Source: Clostridia bacterium (GTDB lineage: Bacteria; Bacillota; Clostridia; UMGS1810). Taken from it: a DNA stretch of 64,000 nt. The number at the start of each line of letters is the position of its first letter. The first letter of the stretch is position 1. A model generated the notes under the pieces. The model saw only the letters and a list, made by a program, of their open reading frames with translations, was not told the origin of the DNA and searched no databases. The translations under genes were made by a program, and so were the position numbers. Positions 1 through 9,721 of this stretch are shown here, one piece after another. The DNA is taken from assembly GCA_017436905.1 (NCBI GenBank), contig JAFSCF010000004.1, positions 19,178 through 83,177 of the forward strand, read 5' to 3'.

Positions 1-1251
1 CATCATTGTGCGTATGATATATTCGCAACCACCGCTCCAGTCATCGCCTTTAAAGCCGCAGTATTCCAGCATATATCTTCTTGTACCTTCGTCCAGTTCC
101 CAAAGGTAACCGAGAAGGGTGTTGTTGTCGTGTGTGCCGGTGTAGGCAACGCAATTGTTAATGTAGTTGTGCGGCAGATGTGTAGAGGCAGTATCACCCA
201 TAAAAGCAAACTGAAATACCCTCATTCCGGGAAAACCGCTGTCGTTTACAAGTTTTACAACATCTTCTGTTATAAGCCCCAAATCTTCGGCAATAATAAG
301 TGCGTTGCCGCTTACTTCTTTTATGGCATTTATCAGTTTCATACCGGGTCCTTTGCTCATTTTACCCTCTTTTGCGGTTTTGGCATCGCCGGGTACTTCC
401 CAGAAAGACTCAATTCCTCTGAAATGGTCTATACGTATTCCATCAAACATTTTGGTCATATGCGAAATTCTGTTTCGCCACCAACGAAAATTTTCTTTCT
501 CCATAGCAGACCAGTTGTATATGGGGTTTCCCCATAACTGACCGTCTTGGCTGAAATAGTCAGGCGGAACACCTGCTACGGACGTGGGATTATTTTTTTC
601 GTCGAGCATAAACAAGTGTTTGTCAGACCACACATCACTGCTGTCGAGATCGACGTAAATTGGAATATCTCCAATTATTTTGATACCTTTTTCGTTAGCG
701 TACTTTTTAACTTCTGCCCATTGCATAAAGAATTCATACTGGATAAACTTCCACATAAAAAGGTCATCTTCGTTGTAGTTTTCGCTTTCCCAGTTATACC
801 ATGCTTCGTTATTGTTGGCTGTTTTAATCGCCATAAATTTGCAGAAATTATTCAGATAAGTATTTTGCGATATAAATAAGTTTATTTCGTCTTTGTTGTT
901 TACTCTTAAAGACGCAGTTTTAAGTATAGGTAATCTTTCTTTATAAAGACGTTCATATTCACATACATACGGATTGTGCTGTTTTTGACATTCGAGTTCA
1001 TCGTAAGTAAGCAAACCTTTGTCACGAAGTTTTTCTAAATTTATAAAATAAGGGGTTCCTGCAAATGCAGATGGGGATTTGTAAGGTGAATTACATTCGT
1101 CCGAAGGGCAGAATGGCAGCACCTGCCAGTATGAATAACCACACTCAGATAGAAAATCTATAAAGTATTTTGCTTCCTTGCCGAATCCGCCAATTGAATA
1201 GTCGCCGAACAGCGAAGAAATATGCATCAGTACGCCGCTTTTTCTGTTCAA
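1..1251 (-). CDS. malQ: 4-alpha-glucanotransferase (amylomaltase), 3' end beyond window
   Basis: Reading the minus strand from a TTG at 1251 gives 417 codons without a stop to the window edge. The protein begins MNRKSGVLMHISSLFGDYSI and contains SPYKSPSAFAGTPYFINL, GIRIDHFRGIESFWEVPG and, at the edge, GCEYIIRTMM; these are typical GH77 amylomaltase segments. The family usually has about 500 residues, so roughly 80 are missing. The TTG follows a GGAGG with a 7-nt spacer; an ATG at codon 9 has no such signal. GH77 enzymes transfer maltosyl and longer glucans between alpha-1,4 chains, in the cytoplasm. The gene is divergent from the glycogen operon, which fits a role in recycling maltodextrins made by phosphorylase and amylase. 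Confidence 0.93.
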   Translation of the reverse strand, partial: MNRKSGVLMHISSLFGDYSIGGFGKEAKYFIDFLSECGYSYWQVLPFCPSDECNSPYKSPSAFAGTPYFINLEKLRDKGLLTYDELECQKQHNPYVCEYERLYKERLPILKTASLRVNNKDEINLFISQNTYLNNFCKFMAIKTANNNEAWYNWESENYNEDDLFMWKFIQYEFFMQWAEVKKYANEKGIKIIGDIPIYVDLDSSDVWSDKHLFMLDEKNNPTSVAGVPPDYFSQDGQLWGNPIYNWSAMEKENFRWWRNRISHMTKMFDGIRIDHFRGIESFWEVPGDAKTAKEGKMSKGPGMKLINAIKEVSGNALIIAEDLGLITEDVVKLVNDSGFPGMRVFQFAFMGDTASTHLPHNYINNCVAYTGTHDNNTLLGYLWELDEGTRRYMLEYCGFKGDDWSGGCEYIIRTMM

Positions 1252-1290
1252 AACATTACCTCCATTACAAAAAAATTCAAATATGGAAAC

Positions 1291-1319
1291 AGTATATCAT
1301 AAATATACAAAATTTTCAA
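1291..1319 (-). promoter_or_regulatory. sigma-A promoter of malQ
   Basis: On the minus strand TTGAAA (1319-1314), a 17-nt spacer and TATACT (1296-1291) lie about 40 nt before the malQ start. It is arranged back to back with the glgB promoter. Confidence 0.75.
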
Positions 1320-1359
1320 TGGGAATATAGTCCAAAACGCAGATAATTCCTTGGCTTGC

Positions 1360-1388
1360 TTGACATAAGATTGTTTGTGGGATATAAT
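1360..1388 (+). promoter_or_regulatory. sigma-A promoter of the glycogen operon
   Basis: TTGACA (1360-1365), a 17-nt spacer and TATAAT (1383-1388) form a perfect consensus promoter about 60 nt upstream of glgB. No operator or riboswitch is evident in the leader. Confidence 0.88.
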
Positions 1389-1451
1389 ATAAGCAGTATA
1401 TGTTGATATATATTTAAAGATATATCTGAAAGTTGAAGGAGAGGATTCTTT

Positions 1452-3341
1452 ATGAGAATAAAATCCTGTAATAATATACAAGAGATGCTTAACGAATTTG
1501 CCGCAGGGACCAGCACAAAAGCGTATGAGTTTATGGGCTGCCATAAGGTGAAAGGCGGATATATTTTCAGGGTGTGGGCGCCTAATGCTGTAAGTGTAAG
1601 TGTTGTTGGCTCGTTTAACGATTGGGATACGTCGGCTTCCCCTATGGAAAATATTGGTTACGGCGTCTGGCAGGCAACTATTACGAATGCAGAAATTTAT
1701 GATGAATATAAATATTATATAGGTAAAGCAAACGGCGGATATGTTTATAAGAGTGATCCGTATGCGTTCCATGCGTGTACACGTCCTGAAAATTCGTCAA
1801 AGGTTTATGACCTTGACGGTTTTAAGTGGACAGATGCAGCCTACCGTAAGTCAAAGGCAAAAAAGCCGATAATGAATCAGCCTATGAATATTTACGAAGT
1901 TCATCTTGGCTCATGGCTTCAGCATGAAGACGGGAATTTTCTGTCATATACCGATATGGCGGATAAACTTGTAAAATATGTTAAAAATATGAACTATACA
2001 CATGTAGAATTACTTCCGGTGAGTGAATATCCTTTCGACCCGTCGTGGGGGTATCAGGTAACGGGCTATTATGCACCTACATCACGCTACGGTACACCGA
2101 AAGATTTTATGAAATTTGTTGATATTCTACACTCTGCCGGCATAGGTGTTATATTAGACTGGGTTGGTGCGCATTTTCCGAAAGACGAAAATGGTCTTTA
2201 TGAATTTGACGGAAGTTGTCTTTACGAATCGTCCGATCCGCTAAGAAACGAACACCCCGACTGGCAGACACGAATTTTCGATTATTCCCGATATGAAGTA
2301 AAGTCGTTTTTAATATCGAATATAGTTTATTGGCTCGATAAATATCACATAGACGGAATCAGGGTGGATGCGGTTGCATCAATGCTGTACTTAGACTACG
2401 GCAGACGTGACGGACAGTGGCGACCAAACAAATACGGCGGCAATTACAACCTTGATGCTATTGATTTTCTGCGAGATATGAACAATGCCGCATTTGCATT
2501 TGAACCGTCGGTTATAATGGTGGCTGAAGAGTCTACGGCATTTCCTATGGTTACAAAGCCTGCGTATGACGGCGGGCTTGGATTTAACTTTAAATGGAAT
2601 ATGGGTTGGATGAATGACCTTTTAGGATATATGTCAACCGACCCGCTCTTCAGAAAAGGCAGACACAACGACCTAACGTTTTCTATGACGTACGCATTTT
2701 CTGAAAATTATATACTTCCGCTTTCGCACGACGAAGTTGTGCATGGCAAATGTTCTATGATAGGCAAAATGCCCGGAAACTATGAAGATAAGTTTGCTAA
2801 CCTGCGTGCGTTTTATGCGTATATGATGGCGCACCCCGGAAAAAAACTTAATTTTATGGGGAACGAGTTTGCTCAGTTTATAGAGTGGAATTACGAAAAT
2901 CCGCTTGAGTGGTTTATGTTAGAGTATGACAAGCATAAACAAATGCAGAAATTTGTAAAAGAACTTAACGGATTTTATTTGGATAACAAGCCTTTCTGGG
3001 AAAATGATTCCGACTGGCAGGGATTTAGTTGGATTTCACACGATGACCACAGCCAGAGTGTAATATCTTTTGTCCGCCGTGATAAGGATGGGAACGAAGT
3101 AGTTGTTGTGTGCAACTTCTGCCCCGTAGAGAGAAAAGACTATTGCATAGGAGTTCCCCAAAAAGGTGTATATAAGCCGGTGCTTTCAACCGATGCCGCC
3201 AAGTATGGAGGTTCGGGCACAAGGCTTAGAAAAGTAAAAACAAAAGACATTGTAATGCACGGATTTGAACAATCAATTTCTATTACGCTACCGCCGCTTT
3301 CAACCGTATATTATGTAAAAGAGAGTAAAGACAATAAGTAA
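1452..3341 (+). CDS. glgB: 1,4-alpha-glucan branching enzyme
   Basis: A 629-residue GH13 branching enzyme that cuts alpha-1,4 glucan and re-attaches the piece as an alpha-1,6 branch. Residues about 30-120 are a CBM48 beta-sandwich ([20 protein letters not shown]). The catalytic barrel shows conserved region I (LDWVGAHFP, ~235-243), region II (GIRVDAV, nucleophile D306), region III (MVAEES, acid/base E359) and region IV ([11 protein letters not shown]427). Length is normal for the short Gram-positive GlgB. The ATG follows an AAGGAGAGG. It is the first gene of a same-strand series glgB-glgC-glgD-glgA-glgP behind a consensus promoter. The region I Gly (WVGAHFP, commonly WVPAHFP) is a minor variation. 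Confidence 0.96.
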   Translation: MRIKSCNNIQEMLNEFAAGTSTKAYEFMGCHKVKGGYIFRVWAPNAVSVSVVGSFNDWDTSASPMENIGYGVWQATITNAEIYDEYKYYIGKANGGYVYKSDPYAFHACTRPENSSKVYDLDGFKWTDAAYRKSKAKKPIMNQPMNIYEVHLGSWLQHEDGNFLSYTDMADKLVKYVKNMNYTHVELLPVSEYPFDPSWGYQVTGYYAPTSRYGTPKDFMKFVDILHSAGIGVILDWVGAHFPKDENGLYEFDGSCLYESSDPLRNEHPDWQTRIFDYSRYEVKSFLISNIVYWLDKYHIDGIRVDAVASMLYLDYGRRDGQWRPNKYGGNYNLDAIDFLRDMNNAAFAFEPSVIMVAEESTAFPMVTKPAYDGGLGFNFKWNMGWMNDLLGYMSTDPLFRKGRHNDLTFSMTYAFSENYILPLSHDEVVHGKCSMIGKMPGNYEDKFANLRAFYAYMMAHPGKKLNFMGNEFAQFIEWNYENPLEWFMLEYDKHKQMQKFVKELNGFYLDNKPFWENDSDWQGFSWISHDDHSQSVISFVRRDKDGNEVVVVCNFCPVERKDYCIGVPQKGVYKPVLSTDAAKYGGSGTRLRKVKTKDIVMHGFEQSISITLPPLSTVYYVKESKDNK

Positions 3342-3376
3342 TATACCAATATATAAAAAATAGGGGGTTATGTCTT

Positions 3377-4561
3377 ATGTTAGACAGACGAAAAGAATGT
3401 ATTGCTATGCTTTTAGCCGGAGGTCAGGGAAGCAGATTGCTGGTGCTTACGCACAAAACAGCAAAGCCTGCCGTTCCGTTTGGCGGTAAATATCGCATTA
3501 TCGATTTTCCGCTTTCAAACTGTGTTAATTCGGGTATTGACACGGTGGGTATTTTAACACAGTATCAGCCTTTGGAACTTAACAACTATATAGGTAACGG
3601 ACAGCCATGGGGCCTTAACAGAAACTTTGGCGGTGTTCATATCTTACCGCCGTATGCACAATCTGAAAAAATGGAGTGGTACAAAGGCACTGCAAACGCA
3701 ATATATCAGAATATCCCCTTTGTAGAGCGTTATAATCCTAAAAACGTAATCATTTTATCGGGTGACCATATCTATAAAATGGATTACTCAAAAATGCTCA
3801 AATACCATATAGACAACGATGCCGAATGTACAATTGCAGTGCGTGATGTGCCTATAGAAGATGCAAGCCGTTTTGGTATTATGAATACCAATCCCGACGG
3901 TTCTATTTATGAGTTTGAGGAAAAGCCAGCAAATCCAAAGAGCAATCACGCGTCTATGGGTGTGTATATTTTCAAATGGGAAGTACTTCGCAAATATCTT
4001 ATTGATGACGAAGCAGACGAAACTTCCGATAATGATTTCGGCAAAAATATTATCCCTGCACTTTTGCGTGACGGCAGAAGCCTTTATGCATACACATTTG
4101 CAGATTACTGGAAAGATGTCGGCACTATCCACAGTTTGTGGGAGTCTAATATGGAACTTTTAGACGGCACTTTTAATATCCGTGATAAGGTATTTAAAAC
4201 CTATGCACGAAACTACGCAAAACCCTCAAGTTATATAGCAGGCAGCAGCGAAATTAAAAATTCGTTCGTAGCAGAAGGTTGCTCTGTAAAGGGTAAGATT
4301 GAACATTCAGTTATTTCTACAGGCTGCACCATTGAAGAAGACGTTCAGATTTACAACAGTGTTATTATGCCTGACGCAGTTATTAAAAAAGGCGCAATAG
4401 TCAAATATGCCATAGTAGGCGAGGGCGCAGTTATAAACGAAAATGCCAAAGTTGGTGATGACCCCGTTTATTATGACGAAAGCGAATGGGGCATCAGTGT
4501 AGTAGGCAAAGACGAGCAGATAGCCAGAAACAGCGTTGTAAAACCCAATGAAGTTATTTAA
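3377..4561 (+). CDS. glgC: glucose-1-phosphate adenylyltransferase, catalytic subunit
   Basis: A 394-residue ADP-glucose pyrophosphorylase that makes ADP-glucose from glucose-1-phosphate and ATP, the committed step of glycogen synthesis. The nucleotidyltransferase signature [15 protein letters not shown] lies at residues 11-25, followed by [20 protein letters not shown] and the sugar-phosphate loop [11 protein letters not shown]. The C-terminal part has hexapeptide left-handed beta-helix repeats (about 290-370). The next gene encodes the paralogous GlgD, so this is likely the catalytic partner of a GlgC/GlgD heterotetramer as described for Bacillota. It lies 35 nt after glgB with an AGGGGG ribosome binding site. 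Confidence 0.96.
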   Translation: MLDRRKECIAMLLAGGQGSRLLVLTHKTAKPAVPFGGKYRIIDFPLSNCVNSGIDTVGILTQYQPLELNNYIGNGQPWGLNRNFGGVHILPPYAQSEKMEWYKGTANAIYQNIPFVERYNPKNVIILSGDHIYKMDYSKMLKYHIDNDAECTIAVRDVPIEDASRFGIMNTNPDGSIYEFEEKPANPKSNHASMGVYIFKWEVLRKYLIDDEADETSDNDFGKNIIPALLRDGRSLYAYTFADYWKDVGTIHSLWESNMELLDGTFNIRDKVFKTYARNYAKPSSYIAGSSEIKNSFVAEGCSVKGKIEHSVISTGCTIEEDVQIYNSVIMPDAVIKKGAIVKYAIVGEGAVINENAKVGDDPVYYDESEWGISVVGKDEQIARNSVVKPNEVI

Positions 4562-4577
4562 AGGAGAGTGACTGAAT

Positions 4578-5693
4578 ATGAAAAAATTATCAGGTATCAT
4601 TTTTTCTAATATTTACGACGGTGCTCTGGGCGATTTAACAGCAAAGAGAACTGTTGCATCACTGCCGTTCGGCGGCAGATACCGCCAGATAGACTTTGTT
4701 CTGTCCAGTATGGTTAATTCAAATATCACCTCTGTAGGTGTTATTACAAAATACAATTACGAATCTTTGATGGACCACTTAGGCTCGTGTGAGGAGTGGG
4801 ATCTTAACCGTAAAAATGGAGGGTTATACATAATACCCCCATTCGCATTCGGCAGGTCAGATGTATACCACGGCAAGTTAGAGGCACTCCATACAGCGCT
4901 TAATTTCTTAAAATCACAAAATACCGAGTATATCGTGCTTTCAGATACTATCACCATATGCAATATCGACTACCGTGATGTGCTTTCAAACCACATTGCA
5001 TCAGGTAAAGATGTTACCGCTATTGCATCAAAACCACGCAGCGGTGCCGATAATTACCCTGCAGTTTTTGAAGTTGACCGTAACAAAAGCGCAAAATCAA
5101 TTACTGTAAACTGTCCCGCAGGCAAAAATTCATATGTGGGCTTCGGAATGTTCGTTATGGAGCGTGAAGCACTCATAAAAGTGGTTGAAGAATGTGTTTC
5201 GGCGGGTTTTTACCACTTTGAAAAAGACTTTTTGCAAAAGTACTTTAATGAGGGTAAGATTACTGTTAATGTGTATAATTTTGAAGGTACTGTTCTTCGT
5301 AACCGTGATATTGCAACTTACCTTAAAAACAACCTTAAACTTACAGATGAGAAAGTTCATAGCGGTTTGTTTAAACCTGCTGCACCTATCTACACAAAAG
5401 TACGTGACGAAATCCCAACATATTATGGTGATACATCGTCTGTAAATGAGTGTATTGTAGCAGACGGATGCGTTATCCGCGGTGAACTTGAAAATTCCGT
5501 GCTTTTCCGTGATGTTAAAGTTGAAGAAAGTGCTAAGGTTATAGGCTCTGTTATTATGCAGGGTACCAAGATTGGCAAGGGCGCATATATAGAAAACGCA
5601 ATTATTGACAAAAACGTTACCATAACCGAGGGTGCACGTCTTATAGGCGCTAAACACAGCCCCGTTATAGTAAAGAAAGGTGAAACCATATGA
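4578..5693 (+). CDS. glgD: GlgD, regulatory subunit of ADP-glucose pyrophosphorylase
   Basis: A 371-residue paralogue of GlgC. It keeps the overall fold (PFGGRYRQIDFVLSSMVNSN and a C-terminal beta-helix), but the N-terminal glycine-rich nucleotide loop of GlgC (GGQGSR) is replaced by FSNIYDGALGDLTAKR, so it should be catalytically weak or inactive. In studied Bacillota GlgD modulates GlgC. It starts 16 nt after glgC with an AAGGAGAG ribosome binding site and overlaps glgA by 4 nt (ATGA), suggesting translational coupling. Confidence 0.94.
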   Translation: MKKLSGIIFSNIYDGALGDLTAKRTVASLPFGGRYRQIDFVLSSMVNSNITSVGVITKYNYESLMDHLGSCEEWDLNRKNGGLYIIPPFAFGRSDVYHGKLEALHTALNFLKSQNTEYIVLSDTITICNIDYRDVLSNHIASGKDVTAIASKPRSGADNYPAVFEVDRNKSAKSITVNCPAGKNSYVGFGMFVMEREALIKVVEECVSAGFYHFEKDFLQKYFNEGKITVNVYNFEGTVLRNRDIATYLKNNLKLTDEKVHSGLFKPAAPIYTKVRDEIPTYYGDTSSVNECIVADGCVIRGELENSVLFRDVKVEESAKVIGSVIMQGTKIGKGAYIENAIIDKNVTITEGARLIGAKHSPVIVKKGETI

Positions 5694-7114
5694 AAATACT
5701 TTTTGCCGCCAGCGAGGCTGCGCCGTTTGTAAAAAGCGGCGGTTTGGGTGATGTTGCTCAGGCATTGCCGGCAGAACTGGCGAAAGTAAAAGATGTTGAG
5801 GTAAGCGTATTTATACCTTACTATAAAAGCATAAAAGACAATCCCGCTATAGAAGTTGAGTTTGTTACAAGTTTTGGCGTGCAGGTTGCATGGCGCAGAC
5901 AGCATGTTGGAATATTTCGGGCAGTAAGCAAGAGTAAAAAACTCAAATATTATTTTATTGATAACGAGCACTATTTTTACCGTGACGGCATTTACGGTCA
6001 CTATGACGACGGCGAGAGATTTACGTATTTCTCAATGGCAATTTTAGAGGCTATGCGTCAACTTGATTATTACCCCGATGTAATCCATTGCAACGACTGG
6101 CAGACTGCGCTCATTCCCGTTCTAAAAAAAGCACTTTACGCAGGCGTTTACGATAATGCACGTACGGTATTTAACATTCATAATATTGAGTATCAGGGTA
6201 AGATGCCGAACGAATTTTTAAGTGATGTTATAGGCGTTGGCGAATATTGGAGAGGTATGCTCACATACGATGGTTGCATTAACTTTATGAAGGGCGCTAT
6301 CGTAGCGGCAGATAAAATAACCACAGTATCGAGAACTTACGCACATGAAATCCGTCACGCATTTTTTGCGCATGGACTTCAGGATATACTTAAAGAAAAC
6401 GAGTATAAGATAGAGGGGATAGTAAACGGTATCAATACCGATTTGTATAATCCTGCAAAGGATACAACTATATTTGCAAACTTTACATCTACTAACATTT
6501 CAGGTAAAGCAAAAAATAAGGAAGAGATGCAGAAAATGCTTGGTCTTCCCGTAAATCCTGATGTTCCTGTAGTTGCAATGATATCACGCCTGGTATCACA
6601 CAAAGGGTTAGACCTTGTTGAATACGTTATGGGTGAGATTATGCAGAGAGATTTGCAGTTTGTTGTTATCGGCACTGGCGATGCTAAGTATGAGGATATG
6701 TTCAACTTCAATGCATATGTTAATCCCGATAAAATGTCTGCAAACATCACGTTCAATCCTGCGCTTGCAAATAAGGTATACGCAGGTGCGGATATGTTCC
6801 TTATGCCGTCAAAAAGCGAGCCTTGTGGACTTTCACAGTTAATTGCTATGCGCTACGGTACAGTTCCGATTGTACGTGAAACCGGCGGACTTTGGGATAC
6901 CGTTCCGCCGCTTAATGTTGAAACATTAGAGGGTAAAGGCTTTACTTTCAAAGGCTACAATGCCCATGATATGCTCGGCGCTATTGACAGGTGCATAGAG
7001 TTTTATCACGATAAAGCAAAATGGAATAAACACGTTAAAAATCTTATCAGATACAACAGCAGTTGGAAAGCATCTGTGCAGGAGTACCTGAGGATATATA
7101 ATGAAATAATGTAA
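5690..7114 (+). CDS. glgA: glycogen synthase (ADP-glucose)
   Basis: A 474-residue GT5 glycogen synthase that extends alpha-1,4 glucan from ADP-glucose. The N-terminal KSGGLGDVAQALP loop (residues 15-27) binds the ADP moiety. The C-terminal Rossmann half has ISRLVSHKGLDLV and PSKSEPCGLSQLIAMRYG, the latter holding the catalytic Glu region of retaining GT-B enzymes. Length matches the family (about 470-480). The start ATG overlaps the glgD stop. Confidence 0.96.
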   Translation: MKILFAASEAAPFVKSGGLGDVAQALPAELAKVKDVEVSVFIPYYKSIKDNPAIEVEFVTSFGVQVAWRRQHVGIFRAVSKSKKLKYYFIDNEHYFYRDGIYGHYDDGERFTYFSMAILEAMRQLDYYPDVIHCNDWQTALIPVLKKALYAGVYDNARTVFNIHNIEYQGKMPNEFLSDVIGVGEYWRGMLTYDGCINFMKGAIVAADKITTVSRTYAHEIRHAFFAHGLQDILKENEYKIEGIVNGINTDLYNPAKDTTIFANFTSTNISGKAKNKEEMQKMLGLPVNPDVPVVAMISRLVSHKGLDLVEYVMGEIMQRDLQFVVIGTGDAKYEDMFNFNAYVNPDKMSANITFNPALANKVYAGADMFLMPSKSEPCGLSQLIAMRYGTVPIVRETGGLWDTVPPLNVETLEGKGFTFKGYNAHDMLGAIDRCIEFYHDKAKWNKHVKNLIRYNSSWKASVQEYLRIYNEIM

Positions 7115-7128
7115 CAGAGGAGTAAAAA

Positions 7129-9672
7129 ATGAAAGAAGCAAAAACAACAAAGACTAATACAGTAGCAAAGGAAAACAAATCCACCAAAGCGGCTGCAGCA
7201 AAAACTACCGCATCAAAGTCAACTGCAACAAAAACTACCGCTAAAAAGACAACTAAAACAGCGCCTAAGGCAGATAACACAGTAAAAATGCTTACAGATG
7301 CGTGTGTTCGTCTTTTTGGTTGTGACATTAAAGAGGCAACACAACAGCAGATGTATAAAGCACTCTGCAGCGTAGTTAAAGATTTGCTTGTGCAAAAAAG
7401 AAAAAAATTCCACGATAAATACCGTGCTAATGACGATAAGCAGGTTTATTATATGTCAATGGAATTTTTAGTAGGTACATCATTGCGCAACAACCTTTAT
7501 AATTTAGGAGTAGAAGACGACTTTACCAAAGCTGTTAAAAAATGCGGTTTTGATATTAACGACTTATATGATATGGAACCCGATGCAGGTCTCGGTAACG
7601 GTGGTCTGGGAAGACTGGCGTCATGCTACCTTGACTCTATGACAAGTGTAGGACTTCCCGGCACAGGTTTTTCTATCCGTTATGAGTTTGGTATCTTTAA
7701 ACAAAAGATAGTAGACGGCTGGCAGATGGAATTCCCCGATGACTGGCTAAGTTACGGTGATGTGTGGTTAAATCCCAGAGAGGACGAGTCTTTCGAAGTT
7801 AAATTCGGCGGCGACGTTTCAGGATGGGACGATAACGGCAAATACAGAATTTCGCACACTAACTATAACTCTGTTATTGCTGTGCCTTACGATATGTATA
7901 TTTCAGGTTACGACACAGACGCTGTTAATAAACTTGTTCTGTGGAGCGCTAAATCTGCAAACCGTTTTGATATGGCAGCATTTTCACGGGGTGATTATGC
8001 AAAATCTTTGGAAGAAAATACTATGGCAGAAGTTATATCAAAAGTTCTCTATCCTGCAGACGACCATATCGCAGGTAAGATTTTGCGCCTTAAACAGCAA
8101 TATCTGCTTGTTTCTGCGTCATTGCAGAGCATTATTCATAACCATATGAAGCGCTACGGCACACTCGATAACCTTGCCGATAAAATTGCTATTCACATCA
8201 ATGACACTCACCCTGCACTTTGTGTGCCCGAACTTATGAGAATTTTGGTTGATGACCACGAATACGGCTGGGACGAAGCATGGAAGATTACCTGCGACAC
8301 CCTTACCTATACAAACCATACAGTTATGAGCGAAGCGCTTGAACGTTGGAATGAAAATCTGTTCAGAGAACAATTGCCGCGTGTATACCAGATTGTATGT
8401 GAGATTAACCGCCGCCTGGTAGAACAACTTAATAATATCTACACAGGTGACCTTGCAAAGATTGACTATATGGCAGTTATCGCTCACGGCGAGGTGCGTA
8501 TGGCAAATCTGTGTCTTGCAGCGTGCCATACTGTAAACGGTGTATCCAAACTGCACAGCGAGATTTTAAAAAGCGGAATATTCAGAGATTATTATAATAT
8601 TGATAACGACAAGTTCACCAATGTAACAAATGGTATAGCGTACCGCAGATGGCTGTGCCAGTCAAACCCTGAACTTACAGCGTATCTTGAAGAACTCATC
8701 GGCGACGGTTTCAAGCACGACAGTACCGAACTTGAAAAACTGCTTAAATATGTAAATGACGAAAAAGTTCTTAACCGCCTTGCAGAAATTAAGTATAATA
8801 ACAAAGTTCGTCTTGCAGATTATATTGCAAAGGCAAACGGTATTAATGTTGACCCGAATTCAATGTTTGATATTCAGGTTAAACGTCTGCACGAGTATAA
8901 ACGTCAGTTGTTAAATGTTTTGCATATACTTTATCTTTACAATAAAATCAAAGATAATCCTGGCGGCGATTATGTTCCAAGAACATTTATTTTTGCCGCA
9001 AAAGCTTCTGCAGGCTATGTTATGGCAAAGCAGATTATCCGCCTTATTGTTGCTGTGTCTGATATGATAAACTCCGACCCTCAGGTGCGTGATAAGATTA
9101 AAGTTGTGTTTATAGAGGATTACAAAGTATCTTTGGCTGAAATCATTATCCCAGCGGCAGATATATCAGAACAGATTTCAATTGCAGGTAAAGAAGCATC
9201 AGGTACTGGTAATATGAAACTTATGATAAACGGTGCCGTTACCATGGGTACATTAGACGGTGCCAATGTAGAAATTCACGAGCAGGTCGGCGACGATAAT
9301 ATGTTCCTTTTCGGTATGCACGCTGACGAAGTAGAAGCACTCTGGCAGAAAGGTTACCGTCCTACAGAGTATGTTGACAGTAATTCCGAACTTAAACGTG
9401 TTATTGATATGCTCACATCGGGCGAACTCGGTGTTAAATTCAACGATATAGCACGTTCACTTTTGACAAACGATTTCGGTGTAGCCGATGCGTATATGAT
9501 TCTGGCGGATTTTGCCGATTATGTACGTGCTCAGGAAGATGCTGCAAATGCGTATAAGTCAAAACTTGATTTTGCACGTATGTCGTTGGTTAATATCGCA
9601 AAAGCAGGTATTTTCTCATCAGACAGAGCAGTTAAAGAATATGCTGATAATATCTGGCACATGAAATACTAA
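7129..9672 (+). CDS. glgP: glycogen/starch phosphorylase with a basic N-terminal tail
   Basis: An 847-residue GT35 phosphorylase that releases glucose-1-phosphate from glycogen. The core starts near residue 50 (TVKMLTDACVRLFG) and contains EPDAGLGNGGLGRLASCYLD, NDTHPALCVPELMRILVD, FDIQVKRLHEYKRQ and the PLP site GTGNMKLMINGAVTMGT, with K697 as the expected Schiff-base lysine. The first ~48 residues are an extra tail made almost only of Lys, Ala and Thr (AKTTASKSTATKTTAKKTTK), predicted disordered and very basic; it is not part of the enzyme fold. The ATG follows an AGAGGAG and sits 14 nt after glgA. Confidence 0.95.
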   Translation: MKEAKTTKTNTVAKENKSTKAAAAKTTASKSTATKTTAKKTTKTAPKADNTVKMLTDACVRLFGCDIKEATQQQMYKALCSVVKDLLVQKRKKFHDKYRANDDKQVYYMSMEFLVGTSLRNNLYNLGVEDDFTKAVKKCGFDINDLYDMEPDAGLGNGGLGRLASCYLDSMTSVGLPGTGFSIRYEFGIFKQKIVDGWQMEFPDDWLSYGDVWLNPREDESFEVKFGGDVSGWDDNGKYRISHTNYNSVIAVPYDMYISGYDTDAVNKLVLWSAKSANRFDMAAFSRGDYAKSLEENTMAEVISKVLYPADDHIAGKILRLKQQYLLVSASLQSIIHNHMKRYGTLDNLADKIAIHINDTHPALCVPELMRILVDDHEYGWDEAWKITCDTLTYTNHTVMSEALERWNENLFREQLPRVYQIVCEINRRLVEQLNNIYTGDLAKIDYMAVIAHGEVRMANLCLAACHTVNGVSKLHSEILKSGIFRDYYNIDNDKFTNVTNGIAYRRWLCQSNPELTAYLEELIGDGFKHDSTELEKLLKYVNDEKVLNRLAEIKYNNKVRLADYIAKANGINVDPNSMFDIQVKRLHEYKRQLLNVLHILYLYNKIKDNPGGDYVPRTFIFAAKASAGYVMAKQIIRLIVAVSDMINSDPQVRDKIKVVFIEDYKVSLAEIIIPAADISEQISIAGKEASGTGNMKLMINGAVTMGTLDGANVEIHEQVGDDNMFLFGMHADEVEALWQKGYRPTEYVDSNSELKRVIDMLTSGELGVKFNDIARSLLTNDFGVADAYMILADFADYVRAQEDAANAYKSKLDFARMSLVNIAKAGIFSSDRAVKEYADNIWHMKY

Positions 9673-9678
9673 AATTAA

Positions 9679-9707
9679 GGGCATAAGGAGGATTTCTTCT
9701 TATGCCC
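9679..9707 (+). terminator. intergenic hairpin between glgP and the amylase
   Basis: A 9-bp stem GGGCATAAG (9679-9687) pairs with CTTATGCCC (9699-9707) just after the glgP stop. Only a short interrupted T-run follows, so it may be a weak terminator or an RNA stabiliser or processing site. The loop side contains AAGGAGG, but the amylase start is better served by GGAG at 9712-9715. Confidence 0.5.
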
Positions 9708-9721
9708 GTTTGGAGTTTTAA

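Noticed and set aside
130..879. Plus-strand open frames in the first kilobase
   Set aside because: They are antisense to malQ, which has clear GH77 motifs across the whole stretch; the plus-strand frames lack ribosome binding sites and recognisable domains.
4578..5693. A second catalytic glgC
   Set aside because: The N-terminal nucleotide loop is degenerate and the sequence matches the GlgD regulatory type.
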